Under the pieces are notes generated by a model. It saw only the letters and a program-made list of their open reading frames with translations. It was not told the origin of the DNA and searched no databases. Positions 23,208 through 32,899 of a DNA stretch of 64,000 bases are shown here, piece after piece. The position numbers and the translations under genes are program-made. Origin of the DNA: Balanoglossus misakiensis (lineage: Eukaryota; Hemichordata); the NCBI GenBank assembly GCA_040954595.2, contig CM082590.2, forward strand, positions 7,502,001-7,566,000. The letters are read 5' to 3'. The first letter of the stretch is position 1. Each line of letters begins with the position of its first letter.

Positions 23208-24885
23208 GTGGTAACCAAGGCAACAGACCAAGACTGCACAAAGAGAAGATATATTTTGTCTGTTCTAATCGGGGGTTACGGAGCCAAGAACCGGTAGATT
23301 GTGTGTTAAGATTTAAAATCATGCAGAAATCAGAGTTTACTGAAATGATTCTTTTTCAGTCTGTTCACCCTGTTTTTCCAAAAATAGAATAACCGGACCA
23401 TTGCAAAGCATTGGGTTATTCCATTTTTGTTGAAAATAGGGGTGTCAGGACTACAGTCGACTGATGTTCTTGATGTTGCACTGATGTCATGTCACATAAT
23501 TGCTGCATGCATCCCATCCACTGATGAAGTTGCCCTAAATAGTTTGGTCCGAGATTTATGTAAATTTGGTGGGCTTGCTATAAATTTAGAGCAAAGTCCT
23601 CCTGTTTCAATCATTCAGATATTTCTCACTTTTAACGAAAAATCAAAGGCAGTTCTTTTTTTGAGTAACATCAGATACTTGATCAGTTACTTTTAAAATT
23701 TTAATCTTCCGTTTACCAGTTTTACCGTCGTAATTTTATCATGAAAAGATTTTTTTAAATCCCAGCTGCTAAGACGTACAAATCATGAAACCTTCTCCCC
23801 ATGCACACAAAGACTTTTTGCATTTACCAATTTCTGCGTATTCAAATATTGAAATAAGTCATATAAAATAAAATGTTTATTAAATATTCAAATCATTCAG
23901 AAGGTTTTTTTGTAAAGATGGGGAAATTGGGTCGCGGGATCTGATAATAAATTGCAAACTAAGATATGAAAAAAATTTTAATCCAGTAAAAGTTAATATC
24001 CCTGTGAAAAGCCTACAAAATATAATGTTTTTTTCATTCTTTAATAGTACCCCTTCACACCCCGTGTCTGTAATAGACTCAACCATTTTTGAACTAATGT
24101 AAAAATTAGCACAATAAATCATTGTACAGTTTTTATTTCCTTTCAAGTTGCGTGATTTAAAAAAAAACTGAAATTTTCTTCTCAGAAAGATGCCAATCAC
24201 TGTCAGGACCTTATGTTACAGATTTAAAAAGAATTGTCGACAAACATCTCAGATAAAATGAAATTATGTTATCATATGTATTCAGATGAATAACTATCTG
24301 TTCAGCCATTTTGTTTTGACCTCTGACCTTTTGCCCAATATGGCAGCTTTGATCTTTGACCCTACACAACGGCCAATCAGATTCACTGTTACAGTATAGT
24401 GTCACCAGGAAGGCACTATGAGCCTCTGCTATTGGATGTTACTCTCAGACTTGTGTGATCACAACATTTTAGACTCTGTATATGTAAATATCTATAGACA
24501 TATTTCATCATCTGCAAAATTTAAAATTGAACAGGACAAATTTACACTGGGGAAAGTTTGGAATTTACCACACATTTTAACTTTGGAAAAAAAAAGATTT
24601 CTTCATTTGAGGTTGAATTTTGATGTTTTGAAACCGTCGTGAGCAATAAATAAGGACACAATTTGACAATTTTGCAGATTTTGATATTTGGTAACAAAAA
24701 AAAAAGTATTTCATACAAATAGCCAGAGTTTTAAGAAACCTTGTTCTGATCGTTTCGTTTTTAGACTTTTAAAAATTGTACATGTGCAATTGCGGGAGAT
24801 ATTTCAGAATTTTTATCAAATGAAACTCTTTTTTCTTGTGTGTGTGATGTTCAGTTTTTTGTTTTTCGCCTTGATCAGTGTGTAT

Positions 24886-24978
24886 TAACCCTTTCACCCC
24901 CGTTTTGTACTGCATTGGTCCAACTTTGCTATGTCAAAGAGTGGGATTTGGGCCGAACCATTGCTGGTGAGAGGGTTA
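24886..24978. mobile_element. MITE family A, inverted and diverged
   Basis: It opens ATTAACCCTTTCACCCCCG and closes GGTGAGAGGGTTAG, with AACCATTGC in the interior. Confidence 0.7.
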
Positions 24979-25039
24979 GACGCTTCCAAGGTTGAGGGGC
25001 TGTGTCATCTGGGTGTGTTGTAATTGGCCAGAAATTTTA

Positions 25040-25130
25040 ATTGCCTTTCACCCCCGGTTCTCGATACAGAGTCCGACTTTCCCATAGAAAACAATGGATT
25101 TGGACCGAACCATGGTGGTGAAAGGGGTAA
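25040..25130. mobile_element. MITE family A, inverted
   Basis: CCTTTCACCCCCGGTTCTCG and then GGACCGAACCATGGTGGTGA mark an inverted copy only 60 bases from the previous one. The left TTAA has become TTGC. Confidence 0.75.
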
Positions 25131-26662
25131 CACACTCAGATTCGACACAACCCAAATCGTTTGGTCGCCAAACGCACACTGTCGTTCCGCTCACTTATTC
25201 TCAAAAAATTTTAAGCCTAGCATGTAATTACTGATTTTAAGTCCAGAAAAGAGCTATCGCTTCTATATGATGACCAGTTTTAAAGAAAAAAACGTTGGAA
25301 CTTGTTGCCGTGGCAACAGAAGTTGTGTATTTTCATTAAAGAGAAGAGACGACTATTTTTTAGAGAATGACTAAAATTTGAAATACGTTTTTAGTTTAGG
25401 TTATTACATGTATTCGGTGTACAGAAATGCCAAAAAATATTAAAAGTCTTGTGCTCTTGCTAATTTTACAACAGGTTGTATTTTTATGTGATGGAAAGAC
25501 TGCTTTATATTCACAATACATCCCTTTTAAAAGTCTAGCGCCCTCACACAGCCGTCAATGAGGCCAATGGGGAAAGCTGACCAATCACATCAAGGGATTT
25601 CCCAGCCCCATTGGCCTTGCTTTGAGTTCAAATTCATGATGGTTGCATGACGGCACTAGACTTATGAAAAGGTTGTATCGGATGACAGTATGTATATTAC
25701 AATAGTCGACTTTCATGACCTCTACGTGACCTCTACATCCTGTAGTTTGTTGGTAAGAGTGTACCATTTTAAGTTTAGATTTGGAAAAGTATACTATGCT
25801 GTTGAATTTGTATGTGTCAGTCAACATATCCCAAAATCTAAAAGGATGGGATTGGTGAATGTTTTATGTAAATTTGAATGTGTGATGTCATACCAGCAAA
25901 AAACCAGGATGTAAGGTCACTCAGGGGTCATGATAGTCCCCTATTGCATTTCCTCGGTTACGAAACCAACTGCTGTGGGTTAGGGTTAGGGATTTTGATT
26001 GGGAGCTTTGTAAAACACGTCCTGATCACCACTGTTGCTAAGCTGTGTGATACTGTTGTTGCTAGGAACATCAATAGGTGTGGTTCGTCTGAACAGAAAA
26101 TTTTATCTTGTTAACGTTTTATCAAATCGTGTCAATCATCACAAGAAATATTTTAGAATCTCTTGTATGAAATCATAACCCATCAAAGAATAATTATTTG
26201 ACCAAATTACTGATGTGATATAATAACAAAATCATTTTGCGAATCAAATCAAATTCCATTTGAACAATCAACAAGATTAACTTGAAGTTTGATCAATCTT
26301 GTCTCAGATCCTTTGAATACATTGGTTTTGTTCAGATGAAAAATTACAATCTATTACAGAATGGTCGGTTACCATGCCAAATTAATGAATCGAAAGAAAA
26401 ACAGCATTAATCTTGTGGATATCATGAAATTTTGTCGCTAAACGGGGAAGTTTTTTTTCAGAAAGGGGAAGTGTTGAAAGTAGAAAGGGCACAAGACTTC
26501 TGTTTTGTAAAAAGTTCATAGTTGTAAATGTGGTCTTGATTTAGTTGAAATTGGGATAGTCTCGACAATTGCCAATCCAGTTTATCTGTCGTGTGTGAAT
26601 GAACTTCTAGACAGATGACAAAGTTAGAGAGCCCTCACAGGTCAGTGTCTGAAAGTTTTTGG

Positions 26663-26829
26663 TACAGTCGAACGTGTCTATAGTGGCCAGTCAAGGGTCT
26701 TCCCTAAACTGGCCTGTATAGACAAGTGGACCTTTATATAGAGGTTACTTAATGCACATGTAAATTGCACAGGGACTGTAACAAAGTGGCCACTATATAG
26801 GGGTGGCCACTAACAGAGGTTTGACTGTT
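26663..26829. mobile_element. MITE family E, complete
   Basis: Terminal TACAGTCGAACGTGTC and AGAGGTTTGACTGTTA flank an interior with GCACAGGGACTGTAACAAAG. The left TA and degraded right TA fit a Tc1/mariner target. Confidence 0.85.
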
Positions 26830-27734
26830 ATTACTTCGTATGGATGTTTTGGCACCAACTTGGGGAGTTCAGTGAATGGTTGCTAGGGGTTTTGTTATGA
26901 CAACCATGAGGGTTATACCTTCATGGGGGTATGTGTTGCAAATAAGGGATTAACCGTAATATCTGTAATCCTAGGGATGCCTGTTCTTGAAAGAAAGCAA
27001 CTGATTTCGATCATAATTTGCTGAAAAGTTGTTTTACAAAGAAACTGAAAAAAAGAAAGGGACTGAAGTTTTGAACTGTGAGGGCATCCTAACCTATGCT
27101 TGTTAAAAACCAGTATTTTGAAGATTTTTTCCCAATCAGAGGGTTCGACACCCGTCAATTCCAGAAAGTATTTTCAAGATTTTATTCCTGTATAATTGTA
27201 CATGTTCTCCAGTTTTCTGTTTTTTCCTGTATTTGATAGTTGATAATAGTTAAGAATTAAAATGTAATGAAATTACGAGGTTGCATTAGTGTATATTGTA
27301 CTGTGTGTGTGTGTGTGTGTGTTCATTGAGGATCTCGCAGATGTGTGTGGTTGCCAAAGACTGGAAGTGGGGTTTTTGGAAATGTAAGTCCTAAACAAGT
27401 TTTTCGAGTACATGTACTACAAATGAAAGACATGGAAATTATTGGCATTTAATCAAACGGTCTTAAAAATCAATTTTTGCTGATTATTATATTTGTCTGC
27501 ATAAACTCAAATACAGATGCAAAGAAGATATTTTATTATTATTCATTATTAAACCACACTGGAAAAATTTAAAGGTCTGACTCCCAAATTGCTGTCATGA
27601 AAATTGTACATCATAAATTTTTTACAACAGGTGGTAAATATTGTTTGATTGCAGTACAAGAAAAAAAATGTCCTCTGTCACATTTACATCAATTGAGATT
27701 ATAATTTCATGGCTGATTATAACATACAAAACTG

Positions 27735-27920
27735 ATTATTAAAATAATGAAAATTACACAAAAATTAAAATTATATCACAACGGAAACCATATCAAAATT
27801 AAAATAATAAAAATTACACCAAAATTAAAATCATACAACTGAAACCACAACAAAAATTAAAATATCAATGAAAATAACACCAAAATTAAAACCATGTTAC
27901 AACTGAAACCAACACAAAAA
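27735..27920. repeat. AT-rich tandem repeat of about 66 bp, three imperfect units
   Basis: Units contain AAATTACACCAAAATTAAAA and CAACTGAAACCA in the same order three times. Confidence 0.7.
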
Positions 27921-28150
27921 TTTAGTTAATAACAGTAAAGTATGAATTAGTTATAATGTTGTAAATATCAAGTCTGTCTTGGTTGAAATATCTTTATAAC
28001 ACATACTGGAAAATGTGTATTGTCAAGACAGTTTCCAGATTATACAGGGTTCTGATTAGACAGGTTTTACTGTACAAGCATGGTCTATATTATAATTATG
28101 TATTTTTAATAACTGCTTTCCATTTGCAAATTTTGTAATTTCACCATGAG

Positions 28151-28237
28151 CTCACAAGTTTTTAACAAATCCATCAAGTGCAGAAACTGAGGTAACCTCT
28201 TTATTCCAACACTGTCATATAGTAAAAATGTTGTGAG
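28151..28237 (-). promoter_or_regulatory. SECIS element B (type II)
   Basis: Read on the minus strand: helix I is formed by CTCACAA with TTGTGAG and by TTTTTAC with a GTTAAAAAC partner. The quartet strands are ATGA (28,218-28,215) and TGAT (28,176-28,173). Helix II is about 11 bp, AGTG...CACT then GGAA with TTTC. The unpaired AA lies in GGAATAAAG. A short helix III, GAGG-TTA-CCTC, caps it. This fits the consensus for eukaryotic SECIS form 2. It lies 434 bases after the stop of the MIEN1-like gene B, and its helix III covaries with SECIS A. Confidence 0.88.
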
Positions 28238-28308
28238 ATTATGATGTGGGACAAAATTAACAAGTGGGGGACATCATGGGGTTACCTAGACTTGAGACTG
28301 GTTTGGTC

Positions 28309-28400
28309 TTAACCCTTTCACCACAATGGTTTGATCCAAATCCATAGTTTTCTATGGTAGAGTTGGACCTCTATACAGGGAACTGGGGTGAAAGGGTTAT
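28309..28400. mobile_element. MITE family A in the 3' UTR of MIEN1-like gene B
   Basis: CTTAACCCTTTCACCACAAT opens it and GGGTGAAAGGGTTAT closes it. It lies between the stop codon and the SECIS element. Confidence 0.85.
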
Positions 28401-28521
28401 AAGTTGAAAGTTCGCACATCAATTTCCTGACTGTCTATATTCTAGATATTGTTGCATTGCCCTAAAAATGGTCAGTATATTTTTCACTGCTTCAAAATGA
28501 CCACTTGGAAAACACACAGCT

Positions 28522-28616
28522 TTAACCCTTTCACCCCCGGATCCCTGTGTACTAGTCCAACTTTTCCCCACAGGAAACAATGGATTCGGACCAAACCATT
28601 GTGGTGAACGGGTAAT
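28522..28616. mobile_element. MITE family A, inverted, in the 3' UTR of MIEN1-like gene B
   Basis: TTAACCCTTTCACCCCCGG and GTGGTGAACGGGTAA mark the ends. It is the second such insertion between stop and SECIS. Confidence 0.8.
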
Positions 28617-28670
28617 ACAGACTAGGCACCACCATGATGTCATCTATCAATCACCACCCTGTTCACCCCT

Positions 28671-31073
28671 CTACAGAATGGCGCATTCCGACTTGGTGTC
28701 CGTCAACTCTTGGATGTCACCCCCTTTGTAGTCCTGGATGGCGATGATCACCTACACCATCACCAAGACAACAACAACAATAACAACAACAACATGTAAA
28801 CAATATTCATTACAGCACAATGCTTGCTGTCAAGTCTTAAAGCCCCTATAGCTGCCAAATTTCACATATTTTTTTCCACAGTAAAGCACTTCAAATATAT
28901 TCCCTATCCTCTAAAATCCTCACCAATAAGCCATATTACTCGCATTTGCATCACTTTGTCATCTCTTGGCGACGCACACCACGATAGCTGCGTACTGTTT
29001 GTATGGAGGCTGATTAAATCGGTGCAGCACCGTTTTAATACATAGCGTGTTCAAATTGCAACATGCAGTCACAATCGGGCATCGATAAGGTGTTCATGCA
29101 TACCTATCAGTAAGCTTATTTAGATGGACCAATCTAAGTTGGAAAATAAAATCATGAAATTTGAAAATAATGCAAAAAGGTCAAAGGTCATACACACCTG
29201 TTTCGTGTGTGGATAGCCACCACGCTTCCTCTTGGAGAACAACAGCTTGTTGTCAACGGTGATCTCAAAGGCCCCTAGGTAAAATTTCAAACCCAACATG
29301 AAAACAGCAGTTAATTAAATGCAATCACAGCACAGTGTACATTATTTAAGCAATAACGTACACTGCACAAGTGCACAATTTAAGGAACTACTATTATTAT
29401 TATTATTTGTTTATTGCAGATATAAAATCCATATAATAAATAGGAAGAAAGTAAAAGAACACATACAAAACAGTGGTTAAGAAATCCACTTACACCAGCA
29501 TTTATATAATTTGCTTTGTGATGAAATTGAAATATTTAAAACTGCCTTTACAAGTGGATTTTCAGACAAATCTGCTGATAAAACCCACCATTTTTTTCTT
29601 TTTAAAATTCTGTCCAATGTTAAAAGGGATGAATTCACAAACAAAAGGCTATTACTTTGTACAAAAGAGTGGCTAATACCTGACAATTTACGATAAACTA
29701 TTGGACTGAATGATGGATACAAGCGAGATGGAAGTTGTGTATGGTCGAACGTTATATCCACATGTAGAATAACATCAACAGTGTCTTGTATCAAACATAA
29801 TTAATGGAAAAGGGGCAGCGAGAGAGAGACTTTGTCCCTTTAATGGAGCTTTCCCGTCGTCATGGGAACTATTGGACTGAATGATGGATACATACCAGCT
29901 CGTCCTCTCTCTCCACTGACTTCCGCACCAGAAACGGCCTTCTGGATCTTGTAGGCCATTTCCTGATAGCGGCTCTGGTAGCCTCATCCACCACTGAAAC
30001 GAAAAGCAAATGACATATGGTGAAAACAGTGCTCTGTCATTATCTTACTGAGAATGAGACGAATATTCTAGTGCCTTCTGCAGTGTAACTCTGTGGTTGC
30101 ATTTTTAGGGAACTGTTTGCCTTTTTATACACTGCTCAATCTTGCTTGAAGCTTCAAGTGAGAAACAAACAAATAAATAAACAAATGAACGAATGAATGA
30201 ATGAATGAATGAATGAATGAATGAATGAATGAATGAATGAATGAATGAATGAATGAATGAATGAATGAATGAATGAATGAATGAATGAATGAATGAATGA
30301 ATGACAAAGTTGTCCTGGTAGCAGAAAAAAAGTAAAGCACACAGATGAGATCACTTGGGTAGTTTGCCAAGAAGCCAAGAAGTTCTGTTTACAGTATGAT
30401 GTTACTGAAAATGAGAGATTGTTCAACAGAATCTGTTTCAACCTAATGTCGAATGCAAAAAAAATGGGTCAACAAACTTCAATTGTATTCGCCTAACAGC
30501 CCAACTTTGATTCTGCCAAATGACCTGAATCAAAGTCCATTCAACAAAATTTGCTGTGTCACAGTTGATAATGTTTGTCATCTACAACAACGTAAACAAA
30601 ACTGTATTGACTTCCCTATTGACAGACACTTCAATAATTTTGTTTGCTTTTCGTCTTCAGACAGATAAAATATTGATAACAATAATTAGAATGTCAATAT
30701 TATTATGAATAAAATTGTGAGGGTTAATTATGTGCTAACTTGAAGTGGACACACCCACAATACAAACATTGTTTACGTAATTTGGTGTAAACAATTCTGG
30801 CAAGCGTAAATTTCAGATCAAAATCGTGGATTTCATTCGTTCTTCAACCAGACCAGCTATAAAACTACTTGGTACCAACACAGTTTAAGTAAACATTTCA
30901 ATGTATGCGTCTCACCTAAAGCACTATATACATATCTCTCGGTAATATAGCGGACGACAATATATTTATCACTACTTATCACAGACTCCAGTGTGTAGCA
31001 GCACTGAAACGCGTGAAAAATCGATTCTTGTAACTTCATGTACTCACCAGTATTCTATGCGGACCTTCACCAT
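28671..31073 (-). CDS. MIEN1: MIEN1/Rdx12-like selenoprotein, paralogue B
   Basis: Four exons on the minus strand (31048-31073, 29896-29993, 29198-29274, 28671-28751) give 93 residues if TGA at 29,984-29,986 is read as selenocysteine. The redox motif is C-G-G-U at residues 9-12, after the first beta strand (VKVRIEY), as in the thioredoxin-like Rdx/selenoprotein W fold. Later come YQEMAYKIQKAV, AFEITVDNKLLFSK and GGYPHTKQ, which match the human MIEN1 pattern of FSKLENGGFP. The C terminus is CAIL, a CaaX box predicting geranylgeranylation and membrane attachment. Human MIEN1 has Cys where this protein has Sec, and an extra N-terminal stretch. Exon lengths 98, 77 and 81 are identical to paralogue A. 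Exon 2 splices so that TG+T makes the redox Cys just before the Sec. A SECIS lies downstream. A purely Cys-based or stop-truncated reading is unlikely given the conserved frame after TGA. Confidence 0.9.
28846..29175. repeat. Dispersed repeat family G, copy 3
   Basis: It starts TATAGCTGCCAAATTTCACA and ends near TGGAAAATAAAATCATGAAA. It fills most of intron 3 of the MIEN1-like gene B. Confidence 0.8.
29696..29892. repeat. 26-bp direct repeats flanking a truncated family B MITE
   Basis: AACTATTGGACTGAATGATG followed by GATACA occurs at 29,696-29,721 and 29,867-29,892. Between them is the right part of a family B element ending ACTTTGTCCCTTTAA at 29,843. The right repeat abuts the exon 2 donor of the minus-strand gene (donor GT at 29,895-29,894), so the donor-proximal intron sequence has been duplicated. 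Confidence 0.85.
29722..29843. mobile_element. MITE family B, right part
   Basis: It carries GATGGAAGTTGTGT, then CCACATGTAGAATAACAT and GAGAGAGACTTTGTCCCTTTAA, matching the right half of the complete copy at 44,589-44,953. Confidence 0.85.
29984..29986 (-). other. Selenocysteine TGA codon, MIEN1-like paralogue B
   Basis: The minus-strand TGA follows TGT-GGT-GGA and precedes GGC-TAC. The frame continues for 26 codons to the end of the exon and through two further exons with family-conserved residues. It sits exactly at the CxxU position and is matched by a TGA in paralogue A. Confidence 0.92.
30185..30304. repeat. GAAT tetranucleotide microsatellite
   Basis: About 28 perfect GAAT/ATGA units lie in intron 1 of the MIEN1-like gene B. 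Ile-His-Ser repeat frames are artefacts. Confidence 0.97.
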
Positions 31074-31300
31074 GTTTTCAAACTGGAAAAAAAACTTCCA
31101 AAAAGACGAAATTCCACTAAATCTGCGAACAGGACAGCAGGACCACACGATACCACACAACTTAGGTAAAGAGTATGTAAATAAAGTTGACCTGGTTTGA
31201 CCCAAACCGTAGTCACGTGACACGATAATTCAGTTGCCAAGGCAGCTCAGCGCAGCGTCTTGAGACTTTCTGTTACCATGCAGTGAAATTATAACTTTTG
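31074..31300 (-). promoter_or_regulatory. Probable promoter of MIEN1-like gene B with GTCACGTGAC site
   Basis: The stretch immediately upstream of the minus-strand ATG has the perfect palindrome GTCACGTGAC at 31,212-31,221, about 140 bases from the start codon. That decamer is the E-box core bound by bHLH-zip factors of the TFEB/USF/MITF type. Promoter assignment is inferred from position. Confidence 0.45.
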
Positions 31301-31885
31301 CAGGTCACATAATTGTTTTTTTTTAAATGTTCGCATATTTATATAAATGATGTCTTCTTTTTCAGTGCTAGTCTGCAGGCGTGACAACTACATGTATCTG
31401 TATCAGACAGTCTTTCCATGGGTCTTACAATGTTCATTGCCATGGATACCAATGAGCATTGTATGGTTTTGGATACTTTTTGCCATATATACACGTGTGA
31501 GATAGACGGATAGATAGACAGACAATATTTTGAATATTTTAAAGACATTGTATATTAATTCCAGTTTTGAATTCTATATATCTGTACAAAAAAGATCAAC
31601 ATTTCTACCAGAGAGGGCAGTATTCATAGCAACCCGATGATTTTCACCCAATGCCCTGATGTTACACACATTGCTCACGATTAACAGCAAAAACTAGCAA
31701 GTTTCATCCTAAAATCAATATAACAATGTGTATCAGTATGTCCAATGCACTCATGGTAAAACTTCTGATCAGTTAATTTACAATATGTATAAAAAAATAC
31801 CAATCCTTTCAGATGAGACAAGTTGTCAAGTTTTATTACCTGAGAAAAATTTGCAACAGGTGTTGTTTATTTATACGCATGATTT

Positions 31886-32189
31886 GGCCAAAATGTGTCC
31901 AAATCCATTGTTTTCTATGGTTAAGTTGCAGTGTTTCATCTAGACAGAGGGATGGGGGATTCACCCCGTGTTGACATGTTGGCACCCTCTAGCAATTTGT
32001 CAAGGGGGGACCAGTACCCCTAAAATGATGTCATTCACATGTTGAAGATATTACAGTCCCCCCTTGCCATGGTGGAATCCCCTCAAATATTCTGACAAAG
32101 GGGGACATATCCCCCCTACTGATACCACCCTGAATGAAACACTGAAGTTGGACCTCTATACAGGGAAGTAGGGATGAAAGGGCTAATGA
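31886..32189. mobile_element. MITE family A interrupted by family D
   Basis: The two halves read TGTGTCCAAATCCATTG (left) and GGGATGAAAGGGCTAA (right) and rejoin if 31,929-32,144 plus one AAGTTG is removed. Confidence 0.8.
31929..32144. mobile_element. MITE family D nested in a family A MITE
   Basis: CAGTGTTTCATCTAGACAG at the left and ATGAATGAAACACTG-like sequence at the right bound it. It splits a family A element: CCATTGTTTTCTATGG plus TTAAGTTG on the left, AAGTTGGACCTCTATACAGG on the right. AAGTTG is present on both sides and may be the target duplication. Confidence 0.85.
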
Positions 32190-32343
32190 TAACACAAATA
32201 TACAATGACATGATTGAATGTATCAAGATAAATACAAAATGTAGCCGATTAACAATACAAATTTCAGTAAAATATTTTTTTTTTCATTTACATATATATA
32301 TCGTAACCCCTTTCCGTTTGGCAATTTATAATTTCATCATGAG

Positions 32344-32429
32344 CTCACAAGTTTTTACAAATCCATCAAGTGTAGAAACTGAGACAATCTCTTTATTTCA
32401 ACACTGTCATAAAGTAAAAATGTTGTGAG
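32344..32429 (-). promoter_or_regulatory. SECIS element A (type II)
   Basis: On the minus strand CTCACAA pairs with TTGTGAG and TTTTTAC with GTAAAAA (helix I). Quartet strands are ATGA (32,410-32,407) and TGAT (32,368-32,365). Helix II has AGTGT with ACACT and GAAA with TTTC around one T-T mismatch. The unpaired AA is in GAAATAAAG, and helix III is GAGA-TTG-TCTC. It lies 471 bases after the stop of the MIEN1-like gene A. Compared with SECIS B, the last helix III pair changes from A-T to G-C on both strands, which is compensatory. Confidence 0.9.
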
Positions 32430-32686
32430 ATTATGATGCGGGACAAAATTGACAAGTGGCGGACATCATGGCGCTAGAAATGAACCTCTTACCCCTAATG
32501 AATAATGGACTCTTCCTTCACAATTTGACAATACAAAGTACAATAAATATGCGGACTTGTATTTAAAAAATTGTCTTACACAAAATACTATTCTTGTCTG
32601 TTACAATAATCCAGTGATTGTTGAAATCTTACAGTAAACTTAAGGCATGTAGCAACCATGATGTCCAATAAAAATAACTCCATACA

Positions 32687-32883
32687 TTAAAGGTACACAG
32701 TCACCTCCAATTTACATACACCCATATATAGCTGAAATGGTGTATTTGAGTGTTCTAAAGAACGTATGGTGGCACTTTTTTTCGCGTGTGCCACCCACTG
32801 AAAATCCAGATCTGCGATTGGCTAGATCTCAATTTGCCATGGTAATGGCAGGTGAATTTGCATCGGTGACTGTGTACCTTTAA
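32687..32883. mobile_element. MITE family F in the 3' UTR of MIEN1-like gene A
   Basis: TTAAAGGTACACAGTCACC at the left and GGTGACTGTGTACCTTTAA at the right are inverted repeats with TTAA at both ends. It begins 17 bases past the stop codon (reading leftwards) and lies between stop and SECIS. Confidence 0.9.
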
Positions 32884-32899
32884 ACTCGTAAGTTGTGTT

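Larger units (their letters stand above)
23208..28150. other. CTDSPL2 3' region and intergenic DNA
   Basis: The CTDSPL2 3' untranslated region probably ends near the AATAAA at 23,867. Beyond it no gene was recognised. The interval holds two family A MITEs, a family E MITE, a GT run at 27,302 and an AT-rich triple repeat near 27,735-27,920. The distal part of the MIEN1-like gene B 3' untranslated region may extend into the right side. Confidence 0.5.

Noticed and set aside
25976-25992. GGGTTAGGGTTAGGG resembling telomere repeat
   Set aside because: Only about two and a half units; far too short to be an interstitial telomere array.
28671-29280. Initial thought that the minus-strand exons were an SH3BGRL-type thioredoxin-like gene
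   Set aside because: After reading the full exons, the CxxU motif, FSK..GGFP block and CaaX end match MIEN1/selenoprotein W, not SH3BGRL.
30125-30441. Ile-His-Ser-Phe repeat open frames on the minus strand
   Set aside because: They are translations of the GAAT microsatellite inside an intron of the selenoprotein gene.
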